Part shown: positions 26,298-34,870 of the stretch, in pieces
Layout: each line of letters starts with the position of its first letter
How positions within the stretch are numbered: the stretch's first letter is position 1
Assembly (NCBI RefSeq): GCF_023272795.1
Contig: NZ_CP096829.1
Coordinates: 1,922,001 to 1,986,000, forward strand
Length of the DNA: 64,000 nucleotides
Direction: 5' to 3'
Source of the DNA: Flavobacterium humidisoli
Lineage (GTDB): Bacteria; Bacteroidota; Bacteroidia; Flavobacteriales; Flavobacteriaceae
The notes under the pieces: generated by a model
Seen by the model: only the letters and a program-made list of their open reading frames with translations
Database searches by the model: none
Told to the model about the DNA's origin: nothing
Translations under genes and position numbers: made by a program

Positions 26298-26305
26298 CAA
26301 ATTTA
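26298..26305 (-). promoter_or_regulatory. -7 box TAAATTTG of murI
   Basis: Exact TAnnTTTG match on the minus strand, only 4 bases before the ATG at 26293. The transcript would start at or near the start codon, a possible leaderless mRNA. Confidence 0.45.
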
Positions 26306-26383
26306 ATATTTTTTAATATAATTCGTTATTCTAAGTTAAGCCAAATCTTGAAATAATTTCAAAGATTGCTTTTAAATTTTTGT

Positions 26384-26419
26384 AAAAAAAAACTGCTCAA
26401 TCGTGTAATTGAGCAGTTT
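26384..26419 (-). terminator. Intrinsic terminator of the bam/skp operon
   Basis: Minus-strand arms AAACTGCTCAAT / ATTGAGCAGTTT (12 bp perfect, six-base loop) followed by a T-run, 21 bases after the second Skp gene. Confidence 0.88.
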
Positions 26420-26439
26420 AATTATAGAAATTTAATTTC

Positions 26440-26943
26440 TTAGAATCCTAAATCTTTTTTAACGTCAGCAGTGATGTTTGGACCATCAGCTAATAATAAA
26501 GTAGAACCGTCTAATACATATTGGAAACCTTTAGCTTTTCCTACTTTTTGAATAGAAGCTCTAACTTTTTCCATTAATGGTTTTACGATGTCAGTTTCTT
26601 TTTGTTGTAATTCTTTTTGAGCATTGTCTCTGTAATCAACAATTCTCTTTTGCATATCTTGAACCTCTTTAGAACGCTCACCGTTTACAGCATCAGTTAC
26701 AGTTGCAGCTTCAGCTTCGTACTTTTTGATTTTTACTTGATATTCGTCAACCATTTTTTTGTATTCAGCATCATATGTACCACTTAATTTTTGCAGTTGA
26801 TTTTGAGCATCTAACATAGCAGGCATTTTCGACATGATCTCGCTTACATCAACATGAGCTACCTTCGCTTGTGCGTTCATTGTGTTACTTGCTCCTAAAA
26901 TTAAAATCGCAGCAATTAGTAAAGTTTTGATTTGTTTCATCAT
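26440..26943 (-). CDS. Skp/OmpH family periplasmic chaperone (short)
   Basis: 167 residues: a signal peptide (to about NAQA, residue 26), the family start KVAHVDVSEIMSKMP, and a long charged coiled-coil arm (about 45-115) returning to a C-terminal strand (FQYVLDGSTLLLADG). Skp-type jellyfish chaperones keep unfolded outer-membrane proteins soluble in the periplasm. It is the last gene of the operon DUF6089-uppS-bamA-skp-skp and is followed by a strong terminator. Confidence 0.9.
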   Translation of the reverse strand: MMKQIKTLLIAAILILGASNTMNAQAKVAHVDVSEIMSKMPAMLDAQNQLQKLSGTYDAEYKKMVDEYQVKIKKYEAEAATVTDAVNGERSKEVQDMQKRIVDYRDNAQKELQQKETDIVKPLMEKVRASIQKVGKAKGFQYVLDGSTLLLADGPNITADVKKDLGF

Positions 26944-26957
26944 TTTTAAAATATTAA

Positions 26958-27989
26958 TTAATTATTGGTCGTATTTGTTTTTTGCGATTCGGCTTCTTTC
27001 GCTTTTTTAGCCGCTTCTCTTTCTTCTAAAATTTTCTTTCTTCTTTCTTCCAATTCTTTTTTACGCTGTTCGTAAAGTAATTGTCTTTCTTCTGCTTTTG
27101 ACATTGCGGGCTGTTCTGTGGCAGGAGTTTCTCCTGTGCCAGATGCTGCAGGTTTAGCAGTCGAATTTGTGTTAACAGCTCCGCTTGTTGGTGCAGGAGT
27201 GGCTGTTGGTGTAGCTGTTCCAGAAACCGTGCCATTTTTTTTGGCTTCTCTTTCTGCAGCTAATGCATTTCTTCGATCTTCGTATTCTTTTCTCTTAGCC
27301 TCCTGTTCTAATTTTCGATCTTGAATAAGCTTTTCTCTAGCAGCTCTTTTCTCGTCAAGTGCTTTCTGGCGATCAGCCATTGCTGGATTTTCGTCAATTG
27401 CATTCTCAAGATTTTCTTTAACTTCTTGCTCTTTCAATTGTTTTTTCGTCAGCTGCTCACGTTTTTCAGTACGGTTTAAGATTCTTAAAACCTGATCGCT
27501 AATGTCAAATCTTTTATTGCTAAAAAGCATGGTAAGATCTGATGATTTGTCAAAAACAAAATCGTAATTTTTTGCTTCTGCTATATCTTGCACAGCAGTA
27601 AAGACCTGATCTTGTATAGGCTTTGCTAAAGCCGCTTTTTGTCTCATTAGATTTCCATCAGAACCAAATTGTTTCTGCTGATAATCCATCATTTCTTGTT
27701 CAAGAAACTTAATTTCGGTTTCTCTCTCTTCAATTAATTCTTTTGTAAGTAGAGCTTTTTCTGTCTTTAAGCTTTCCTTCAAATTATTTATATTTAATTT
27801 TTTGGCTTCTACCTCTTGTTTCCACTTTTGAGCTTTTTGCTCTAATTGTGACTTAGCTTCTTTGTAATCGGAAACATTTTCTAAAATATATTCCATGTCG
27901 ATGTAGCCAATTCGAGTAGTCTTACCTTGTGCCTGACTTGTATTTGCTACAATCAAGGCTAAAAATATAAATAAAAATTGTTTTCTCAT
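26958..27989 (-). CDS. Skp/OmpH family protein with extended charged tail
   Basis: 343 residues. The first 170 form a normal Skp domain with signal peptide (to about SQAQG) and TRIGYIDMEYILENV. The second half is a long Lys/Glu/Arg-rich coiled coil interrupted by a Thr/Ala/Pro-rich low-complexity stretch (about 250-292). The tail roughly doubles the usual length and is a lineage feature of Flavobacteriia (family knowledge). It lies between bamA and the short Skp gene, 14 bases from the latter. Confidence 0.88.
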   Translation of the reverse strand: MRKQFLFIFLALIVANTSQAQGKTTRIGYIDMEYILENVSDYKEAKSQLEQKAQKWKQEVEAKKLNINNLKESLKTEKALLTKELIEERETEIKFLEQEMMDYQQKQFGSDGNLMRQKAALAKPIQDQVFTAVQDIAEAKNYDFVFDKSSDLTMLFSNKRFDISDQVLRILNRTEKREQLTKKQLKEQEVKENLENAIDENPAMADRQKALDEKRAAREKLIQDRKLEQEAKRKEYEDRRNALAAEREAKKNGTVSGTATPTATPAPTSGAVNTNSTAKPAASGTGETPATEQPAMSKAEERQLLYEQRKKELEERRKKILEEREAAKKAKEAESQKTNTTNN

Positions 27990-28031
27990 AACATAACTTT
28001 ATTTGATGATTTTTAACCAAACGTTATTTCT

Positions 28032-30704
28032 TTAAAATTGTTGTCCAATGATAAAGTGTGTTTCCCAACCATTAGCTTTTGTTTGTCCTGGAAGAGCATC
28101 AAATCCGTATCCAAAGTCAATACCCAATAATCCGAATGCAGGCATGAATACACGTAAACCAGCACCAGCAGAACGGTTTAAGTCAAATGGGTTATAATCT
28201 TTGAACGTTGGGTATGATGAACCTGCTTCTAAGAACGTTAAGGCAAAAATAGAAGCCGATGCTTTTAATGTAATTGGGTAACGTAATTCCATAGAGAATT
28301 TGTTGTAAATCGTTGCTCCAATTGCATCACCATTTGCATTTACTGGAGTTAAAGAGTTGTTTGGATAACCTCTCAACTGAATAGTTTCTCTACCATCCAT
28401 TGAGTAGTTTGCCATACCGTCACCTCCTAAGTAAAAACGCTCAAACGGAATTACACCTCTTTCTTGGTTATAAGCTCCTAAGAAACCAAATTCAGTAAGG
28501 GTTCTTAAGACTAATTTTCCATAGACTTTAGTATACCAGTCTCCTTTAAATTTAATTTTATAGTATTCTAACCAGTTGTATTTTTTCTGATCGACTTTTG
28601 CTACATCTGTATCAGCACTTGCAAAATCAGATCCAACACTTACATAACCAGATGTTCCATTTATAGTTTCTGTTTTAACATAGTCACCAGTGTTAAGTGG
28701 TTTTCCGTCTATACCGCTTCCTGATGTTCCTGTATATTGTGTTTTGTATTCCTTTTCATTTTGTAAATTACCATAATCAACACCGTTAAATAATGAATAT
28801 GGAGGCGTAACTTTAGCACTAATACTAAATTCAGAACCGTAAGTAGGGAATATTGGGTTTACCCCTTTATTGCTTCTTGAAAGTCCAATTGTATAAGCTA
28901 AGTTTCTTGATGCACCATTACCAAAAGTAAATAAACCTGTGTTGTAATTGTTCAAATCATAGTGCTGATAACTTACAGATTGTGATAATACGAAGTAGTC
29001 ATCTGGCACAGTTAACCTTTTTGCTAACCCAACTTGGATTGTAAAAATATTAAAACTTTTGCTTTTATCAACAGTTCTAGTGATGTAATTGTTAAGAAAT
29101 TGCTTACTGTATGAAATAGATGAACTAAACTGTACAGGTTTCTTTCCTCCAAACCATGGCTCTGAGAAAGATAAACTATAGGTTTGGAAATAGGTACTTC
29201 CTTGTAAACGAAGCGCAACTTTTTGTCCGTCTCCCATTGGTAAAGGCTTATAAGCTTCTTTGTCAAAGATCTTTCGAGCCGAGAAGTTGTTAAACGAAAG
29301 TCCTAATGTACCAATGAAACCTCCACCGCCATAACCTCCTTGAAGCTCGACCTGGCTAGATCCTTTTTCTACTACATTGTACTCGATGTCAACAGTTCCA
29401 GCTCCGGCATCTACGTTTTTAAACTTAGGGTCAATTGCCTCAGGATCAAAGAAACCTAATTGTCCAATCTCACGAATGGTTCTAACTAATTGTTCTTTAC
29501 TGTATTTTTCCCCTGGTTTTGTTCTTAACTCACGGTAAATAACGTGGTCGTTTGTTTTGTCGTTTCCAACAACAGTAATTTTATTAAAATAAGCAATAGG
29601 ACCTTCTGTTACTCTAATCTCAAAATCGATAGTGTCATTAACCGTTTTTACCTCTACAGCATTGATGTTAGAGAATAAATAACCATTGTTTTGGTATAAA
29701 TTCGTAATGTCTTCTGCGTCTGGTTTAGTCTTATCTGCAATTCGTTTTTCTAGTAAAACTCCGTTATAAGTTTCTCCTTTTTTAATTCCTAAATAACGGC
29801 TTAAAAGCTGATCTGAATAAACAGTATTTCCTAAGAATTTGATATTTCCGAAGTAATATTTGTTTCCTTCTTCTACATTAATCTTTATTGCAAGAGTGTT
29901 TTTTTGCTTGCTGTATTGAACAGAATCGTAGATAATACGGGCATCACGATATCCTTTTTCTTTGTAGGCAGCGATTACTTTTTCTAAGTCAGTTTTGTAT
30001 TTTTCTGGAATAAATTTAGAAGCCTTAAATACACGAATGAAATTCTTCTGTTTCGTGTCTTTCATGGCAGCACGCAATTGGTTGTCAGTAAGCTGTTTAT
30101 TGCCTATGAAATCAATGCTGCTAATTTTAACTTTATCTCCTTTATCTATTCTAACAAGCATATTAACTTGATGTCCGTTAATAGTGTCAGGAGTATTTGT
30201 TATAGTAACTTTCGTATTATAAAAACCTTCTTTTTTGTATTTGTTTTCGATGTAATTTTTTGTCGTAGTAATTAAGTTTTCGTTGACAATTTTGTTCTTT
30301 GTCAGGTTATTATCTTTAATTAATCCTTCGATTTTGCTTTTCTTAACCCCAACGATTTTAACTTCGTTTAATTTAGGAAGCTCAACAATGTCTAAGTCTA
30401 AATAGATACTGTCGTTTTCTATTTTGTTAACATAGAAAGAAATCTCATCAAATAGTCCTAGTTTGCCTAATTTTTTAATTGCGCTACTGATTTCTTCTCC
30501 AGGTACAGTAATTTCTTGGCCTTTTTGTAGCCCTGAAAAGGTTACAACAGTTTGCTCATTGAAGCTTATTTTACCAACAACAGAAACTTTAGCTAGAATA
30601 TATTTTTTCCCTTGATCAAAAGGAACTCTTTCTTGTGCTTTAATTTGTGAAAAACTACCCAAAAGTAAAAGGGTAAAGACTATTTGTATTTTTTTTTGCA
30701 ACAC
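28032..30704 (-). CDS. bamA: Outer-membrane protein assembly factor BamA
   Basis: Central barrel of the BAM complex that inserts outer-membrane proteins. About 890 residues: signal peptide (FTLLLLGSFSQIKAQ), five POTRA domains (to about residue 440), then an Omp85 16-strand barrel ending in HFIIGQQF. The frame has no ATG anywhere near the signal peptide, so I place the start at GTG 30704; TTG at 30701 is the alternative. Either is 7-10 bases after the uppS stop, indicating translational coupling. The open frame continuing upstream inside uppS (to 30842) is not real. The two Skp genes follow. Confidence 0.93.
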   Translation of the reverse strand: MLQKKIQIVFTLLLLGSFSQIKAQERVPFDQGKKYILAKVSVVGKISFNEQTVVTFSGLQKGQEITVPGEEISSAIKKLGKLGLFDEISFYVNKIENDSIYLDLDIVELPKLNEVKIVGVKKSKIEGLIKDNNLTKNKIVNENLITTTKNYIENKYKKEGFYNTKVTITNTPDTINGHQVNMLVRIDKGDKVKISSIDFIGNKQLTDNQLRAAMKDTKQKNFIRVFKASKFIPEKYKTDLEKVIAAYKEKGYRDARIIYDSVQYSKQKNTLAIKINVEEGNKYYFGNIKFLGNTVYSDQLLSRYLGIKKGETYNGVLLEKRIADKTKPDAEDITNLYQNNGYLFSNINAVEVKTVNDTIDFEIRVTEGPIAYFNKITVVGNDKTNDHVIYRELRTKPGEKYSKEQLVRTIREIGQLGFFDPEAIDPKFKNVDAGAGTVDIEYNVVEKGSSQVELQGGYGGGGFIGTLGLSFNNFSARKIFDKEAYKPLPMGDGQKVALRLQGSTYFQTYSLSFSEPWFGGKKPVQFSSSISYSKQFLNNYITRTVDKSKSFNIFTIQVGLAKRLTVPDDYFVLSQSVSYQHYDLNNYNTGLFTFGNGASRNLAYTIGLSRSNKGVNPIFPTYGSEFSISAKVTPPYSLFNGVDYGNLQNEKEYKTQYTGTSGSGIDGKPLNTGDYVKTETINGTSGYVSVGSDFASADTDVAKVDQKKYNWLEYYKIKFKGDWYTKVYGKLVLRTLTEFGFLGAYNQERGVIPFERFYLGGDGMANYSMDGRETIQLRGYPNNSLTPVNANGDAIGATIYNKFSMELRYPITLKASASIFALTFLEAGSSYPTFKDYNPFDLNRSAGAGLRVFMPAFGLLGIDFGYGFDALPGQTKANGWETHFIIGQQF

Positions 30705-30711
30705 TAAAAAA

Positions 30712-31452
30712 TTATTTAATTTGTTCACTGGTTTTTCCAAATCTACGTTCTCTTTTTTGATAACTAATAATAGCCTCATATAAATCTTGGTCTTTAAAGT
30801 CTGGCCACAAGACATTAGTAAAATACAATTCTGCATAGGCAATCTGCCATAGCAAAAAATTACTTATTCTATGTTCTCCACTTGTTCGTATTAATAAATC
30901 TACGTCTGGTAAATTTTGCGTGTAAAGATGCTCATTTATAATTGAATCGTCAATAGTGTCTATTGAAATTATATTATTTTTAACTTTATCACTAATTGAC
31001 TTTATGGCATTTACTAATTCTTCTCTAGAGCCGTAGCTTAAAGCAAGGGTAAGAGTTAAGCGAGTATTGTTTTTAGTTTTTTCCATAACATCCAAAAGTT
31101 CTTTTTGGGCTGTTTTGGGCAATTTGTCAAGATTTCCGATTGCGTTAAGACGAATATTGTTTTCTTGAAGAGTAACAAGCTCTTTTTTTAGTGAATTGAT
31201 CAATATTTTCATCAATGCCTGAACTTCCAATTTAGGACGATTCCAATTTTCTGTAGAAAAAGCGTATAAGGTTAGATATTCAATACCAAGCTTAGCTGAG
31301 GTTTTGATTATTTCCTTTACAGATTTTGTCCCGTTTTCGTGGCCAAATGCGCGCAAAAAACCTTGTTGTTTTGCCCATCGTCCGTTGCCGTCCATAATAA
31401 TGGCCAGATGCTTAGGTAAGTTTGTGTGATCTATTGATTCTAGTAAATTCAT
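30712..31452 (-). CDS. uppS: Isoprenyl (undecaprenyl diphosphate) synthase
   Basis: 246-residue cis-prenyltransferase that makes the C55 lipid carrier for peptidoglycan and other glycans. The N-terminal HLAIIMDGNGRWAK contains catalytic D21; later LTLYAFSTENW and the C-terminal RTSGEHRISNFLLWQ are family signatures. It lies between a DUF6089 gene (3 bases upstream) and bamA (about 7 bases downstream), the conserved order in Bacteroidota. Confidence 0.95.
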   Translation of the reverse strand: MNLLESIDHTNLPKHLAIIMDGNGRWAKQQGFLRAFGHENGTKSVKEIIKTSAKLGIEYLTLYAFSTENWNRPKLEVQALMKILINSLKKELVTLQENNIRLNAIGNLDKLPKTAQKELLDVMEKTKNNTRLTLTLALSYGSREELVNAIKSISDKVKNNIISIDTIDDSIINEHLYTQNLPDVDLLIRTSGEHRISNFLLWQIAYAELYFTNVLWPDFKDQDLYEAIISYQKRERRFGKTSEQIK

Positions 31453-31455
31453 TTT

Positions 31456-32148
31456 TTAGTATGCGCAATAGCATGGTTTCTTTCCAAAGGTATACGTTAA
31501 TGTCATACCTGAAAAAATATACCAGTCATTATTATTTAAATTTCCAAATTTCATGATATTTGGATTGCTTGTATTGGGATTACTTCCGTCAAGATTATCT
31601 GTAAAGGTATAGCGCGCACCAACTTCGGCGGCTAAAACAAAACGTGGTGATATATTTGATTTTATACCTAATACAATTGGTATGGCAATTGAGCTTTGAT
31701 TTTTTAGCTCATATACTGTGTTTGGGCTTGAAGTATATCGGTATAAATTATTGTAGAAAAAGTAATTTAAACCAGTAAATACATAAGGTGTTATTTTTGT
31801 GTGATAATCGTGAAGATTAAAATCAAAAAAATTGAATTCTAAACCAGCAGAAAGCTCTTTTATATCATTGTCAAAACGATATCCTCTCTGATTTCTTCCA
31901 GTTTCATCAGATTTATAATCATTTCCACTAATGTTTGATTGTGTATAAGAGAATCGCCATGCATGTCTTGGACTTCTGTTCCATTTGTAAAGAACTCCAA
32001 AAGCTAGCTTTTCTGGGGCTATGTAAGTTGTTTTTCCAACATCACCTACAAAGTTACTTCCGCCAAGAAAGACACCAAGCTCATTGATTTGAGCATTAAG
32101 TGTAATAAAGGGGAAAAAACATAACAATAAATTAAAAATTTTCTTCAT
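31456..32148 (-). CDS. DUF6089 family outer-membrane protein
   Basis: 230 residues with a signal peptide (to about LNAQ, residue 19) and a small beta barrel; conserved opening INELGVFLGGSNFVGDVG and ending in a strand followed by KKPCYCAY. It is first gene of the envelope operon with uppS, bamA and two Skp genes. DUF6089 proteins regularly occupy this place, so a role in envelope assembly is likely but unproven. Confidence 0.82.
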   Translation of the reverse strand: MKKIFNLLLCFFPFITLNAQINELGVFLGGSNFVGDVGKTTYIAPEKLAFGVLYKWNRSPRHAWRFSYTQSNISGNDYKSDETGRNQRGYRFDNDIKELSAGLEFNFFDFNLHDYHTKITPYVFTGLNYFFYNNLYRYTSSPNTVYELKNQSSIAIPIVLGIKSNISPRFVLAAEVGARYTFTDNLDGSNPNTSNPNIMKFGNLNNNDWYIFSGMTLTYTFGKKPCYCAY

Positions 32149-32166
32149 TTAATTCAAAATTGCGTG

Positions 32167-32174
32167 CAAATATA
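32167..32174 (-). promoter_or_regulatory. -7 box TATATTTG of the uppS-bamA-skp operon
   Basis: Exact TAnnTTTG match on the minus strand, 18 bases before the ATG at 32148. It is the likely main promoter of the envelope operon. Confidence 0.55.
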
Positions 32175-32321
32175 ATAATTATCAATACGAATCAAAGTTC
32201 CTTTGCTTAAATGTGCTTTTTTTTCAATTTACGATATGATTTAGAGCCATTTAATGATGATTCACTACATGCAGAACGAGAAAATGTGGTATTATCGTAT
32301 AGTGAAGAATCAGAAAAGAGT

Positions 32322-33206
32322 TTAATTTCTTTTATCTTCTCCCCAGAGCAGTTTGTTTCTTAAGGTCTTTAAGAAAGTCTCGCCTGGTATTTCAACCATT
32401 TTAATTTTGTAATCTGTTTTTTTAATCTTTAAAATAGACTCGTTTTTTACAGAAGAAATTCTAGAGTCTAAGGAAACCAAATATTGGTCTTCTCTTCCTG
32501 TTACTCGAAGTGTAATTTCAGTATCGTCAGGAATAACAAGTGGTCTGGCGGTTAAATTGTGAGGAGCAATTGGCGTAATAACTAAACTTTTTACATCTGG
32601 AGTTAAAATTGGTCCGCCGCAGCTTAGAGAATATCCGGTAGAACCAGTTGGTGTAGAAATGATTAATCCGTCGGCCCAATAAGAGTTTAAATATTCATTG
32701 TTCAAATAAGTCTCCACCGTAATCATCGAGGTTGTATCTTTTCTACTCACTGTAACTTCGTTCATAGCGAAATTAAGTTCTTTAAAGGCTTCATTATAAG
32801 GTTCGCATGTAATTCCTAATAAAGTTCTTTCAGAAGTGGTGTAGTTTTGATCTATTACATATTGCAATAAACTCTCAATATTTTCTTTCTGAACTTTAGC
32901 AAGAAATCCTAAACGCCCAGCATTTATACCTAATAAAGGTACGCCAGAATTGCGGACAAAAGCAGCAGCTCTTAAAATCGTTCCATCACCTCCAATACTA
33001 ATCAGCATTTCGAAACTATTGTCTAAAGCAGTACTTGGAGAAAAAGTTTTGTATTCTTTTTTTACAAGCTGTTTTTCATAAAGCATATTCAGGAAGTTTT
33101 CTTCAATTACCATTTCGACGTTATTGGTATTGAAGAATGAGAAAATGTCTTTTATGATAGGTTCAGTGCTATTCTGATAGTATTGTCCGTAAATGGCTAT
33201 TTTCAT
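32322..33206 (-). CDS. nadK: NAD kinase
   Basis: 294-residue enzyme that phosphorylates NAD to NADP. The catalytic GGDGT motif is at 72-76 and the NAD-binding TGSTGYSLSCGGP segment at about 186-198; the C-terminal strand-rich domain is complete. It stands between the CBS protein gene upstream and the envelope operon, with a 173-base gap to the latter in which I see no gene. Confidence 0.95.
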   Translation of the reverse strand: MKIAIYGQYYQNSTEPIIKDIFSFFNTNNVEMVIEENFLNMLYEKQLVKKEYKTFSPSTALDNSFEMLISIGGDGTILRAAAFVRNSGVPLLGINAGRLGFLAKVQKENIESLLQYVIDQNYTTSERTLLGITCEPYNEAFKELNFAMNEVTVSRKDTTSMITVETYLNNEYLNSYWADGLIISTPTGSTGYSLSCGGPILTPDVKSLVITPIAPHNLTARPLVIPDDTEITLRVTGREDQYLVSLDSRISSVKNESILKIKKTDYKIKMVEIPGETFLKTLRNKLLWGEDKRN

Positions 33207-33213
33207 TCTTTGT

Positions 33214-33275
33214 AAATTAGATAATTTGTCAATGTGTCAATTAGATAATTTGGAAAATGCGAAAATTATCTAATT
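33214..33275. repeat. Intergenic TTAGATAATTT repeat block upstream of nadK
   Basis: Two direct copies of AATTAGATAATTTG (33215-33228 and 33239-33252) and one inverted copy (33263-33275). A 16-base string within it (33236-33251) recurs exactly at 63758-63773 at the other end of the window. Confidence 0.65.
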
Positions 33276-33305
33276 AACTAATTCTCCCATTGGCACATTC
33301 ATAAT

Positions 33306-33965
33306 TTATATGTTGAGATATTTGTCTAAATAATCTGATCGCTCTTTTAAGCTGTTGATATAGTTGTCTTCTTGATGTTCTGAAATAATTTCGTATCCGT
33401 ATCTTCTATACGTCTGGATAATTTCATTGATTGCTCCTAAGCCTATTTTTATCGTAATCTGAACATTTTCGGTATCAGCTTCAGAAACAAAACAGCCTAA
33501 AATCTTACCATTATTGCTTTCTACAATTTGGGTTACTTCGCTCATAGAATAATCCAAAAGTCCTTTCTGAACAATAATAATTGCGCCAGGCTCTTTTAAA
33601 AACGGAGTTTCCTGAAAAAACTTCATGATATCTTCCATTTCATAGTAGCCTATATAATTATTGTTTTCGTCAAGAATAGGGAGAATATTGGTATGATTTT
33701 TTGCAAAAACTTCTAGAACATCTAGCCAAATCATAGATTTTCGCGCAAAAAAGCGTTCCAAAGTATATTTGTAATCAATTGCTTTTTTATCAATGTCAAA
33801 TGTTTCAACATCGTCAGAAGAGATGCTTCCAATAAAAATACCATCTTCTAAAATCGGAAAATGAGAAAAATTTACATCGATAAAAAAGTCCTGAATCGAG
33901 GCAATCGTTTCCTGACTGTCAATCGCTCTGAAATCGTTTGTGATATAGTTTGTAATTTCTGTCAT
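33306..33965 (-). CDS. CBS-domain protein with ACT-like C-terminus
   Basis: 219 residues: two CBS motifs (about 5-60 and 70-125; SIQDFFIDVNFSHFPILEDG and FAKNHTNILPILDENNNY) forming a Bateman module that usually binds adenine nucleotides, then a C-terminal domain (about 140-215) with an ACT-like pattern (GAIIIVQKGLLDYSMSEVTQ). It is encoded upstream of nadK and divergent from pdxJ, as in many Bacteroidota. A nucleotide-sensing role for NAD or B6 metabolism is suggestive only. Confidence 0.82.
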   Translation of the reverse strand: MTEITNYITNDFRAIDSQETIASIQDFFIDVNFSHFPILEDGIFIGSISSDDVETFDIDKKAIDYKYTLERFFARKSMIWLDVLEVFAKNHTNILPILDENNNYIGYYEMEDIMKFFQETPFLKEPGAIIIVQKGLLDYSMSEVTQIVESNNGKILGCFVSEADTENVQITIKIGLGAINEIIQTYRRYGYEIISEHQEDNYINSLKERSDYLDKYLNI

Positions 33966-34031
33966 AAATCAATTGAGGATATTTGATGCAAAATAATCAA
34001 AAAATACCGAAAACCGCTCTGTTTTACTTTG

Positions 34032-34039
34032 TATTTTTG
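34032..34039 (+). promoter_or_regulatory. -7 box TATTTTTG of pdxJ
   Basis: Exact TAnnTTTG match 41 bases before the pdxJ ATG. It faces the minus-strand box at 34046-34053 across 6 bases. Confidence 0.5.
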
Positions 34040-34045
34040 TCGTAA

Positions 34046-34053
34046 CAAATATA
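34046..34053 (-). promoter_or_regulatory. -7 box TATATTTG of the CBS gene
   Basis: Exact TAnnTTTG match on the minus strand, 80 bases before the ATG at 33965. Together with the pdxJ box it would give overlapping face-to-face transcription. Confidence 0.4.
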
Positions 34054-34080
34054 AGATTACTAGAATTAATATCTATTTAT

Positions 34081-34794
34081 ATGACAAAATTAAGTGTAAA
34101 TATCAATAAAATAGCAACGCTTCGAAATGCTCGAGGCGGAAATGTTCCTGATTTATTAAAAGTAGCTGTAGATATTCAGCGATTTGGTGGGCAAGGAATC
34201 ACCATTCATCCACGTCCAGATGAGCGTCATATTCGTTATCAGGATGCACGCGATTTAAAAGCAGTTGTTACTACAGAATACAATATTGAAGGAAATCCAC
34301 AGCATAATTTTATTGATTTGGTTTTAGAGTGCAAACCAGATCAGGTAACCTTAGTTCCAGATGCAATTGGAGCAATAACATCATCTGCAGGTTGGGATAC
34401 CATCAAAAATCAAGAATATTTAACAGAGGTTATTGCCGAGTTTCAAAGAAACGGAATTAGAACTTCGATTTTTGTTGATCCGATTCTGGAAATGATTGAA
34501 GGTGCAAAAAAAACAGGGACAGACAGAATTGAATTATATACCGAATCTTTTGCGCACCAATATAGTCTAGGAAACGAAAAAGGAATTGATCCTTACACTA
34601 AAGCTGCAGTATTGGCAAACGAATTAGGTTTAGGAATCAATGCTGGACATGATTTGAGTTTAGATAATATCAAATTTTTTAAAGAAAACATTCCAGGTTT
34701 ATTAGAAGTTTCTATAGGCCACGCTTTGATTTCAGAGGCGCTTTATCTTGGATTGGACAATACAGTAAATATGTATTTAAATAAATTGAAGTAG
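34081..34794 (+). CDS. pdxJ: Pyridoxine 5'-phosphate synthase
   Basis: 237-residue TIM-barrel enzyme that joins 1-deoxyxylulose 5-phosphate with 3-amino-2-oxopropyl phosphate to make pyridoxine phosphate. The conserved N-terminus [34 protein letters not shown] (about 43-58) and the C-terminal NAGHDL and [10 protein letters not shown] segments are present. It is a single gene with its own promoter box and a hairpin terminator at 34804-34842. Confidence 0.95.
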   Translation: MTKLSVNINKIATLRNARGGNVPDLLKVAVDIQRFGGQGITIHPRPDERHIRYQDARDLKAVVTTEYNIEGNPQHNFIDLVLECKPDQVTLVPDAIGAITSSAGWDTIKNQEYLTEVIAEFQRNGIRTSIFVDPILEMIEGAKKTGTDRIELYTESFAHQYSLGNEKGIDPYTKAAVLANELGLGINAGHDLSLDNIKFFKENIPGLLEVSIGHALISEALYLGLDNTVNMYLNKLK

Positions 34795-34803
34795 AAAAAA
34801 TTA

Positions 34804-34842
34804 AAACAATTATAACCTGATGGAATTGGGTTATAATTGTTT
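34804..34842 (+). terminator. Hairpin terminator after pdxJ
   Basis: Perfect 14-bp arms (AAACAATTATAACC and its complement) around an 11-base loop, 10 bases after the pdxJ stop, flanked by A/T runs. Confidence 0.65.
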
Positions 34843-34870
34843 ATTTTCGCACTTTTCTTATTAAAATATA

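Noticed and set aside
30705..30842. 46-codon N-terminal extension of bamA
   Set aside because: It lies wholly inside the uppS gene in another frame and would hide the signal peptide.
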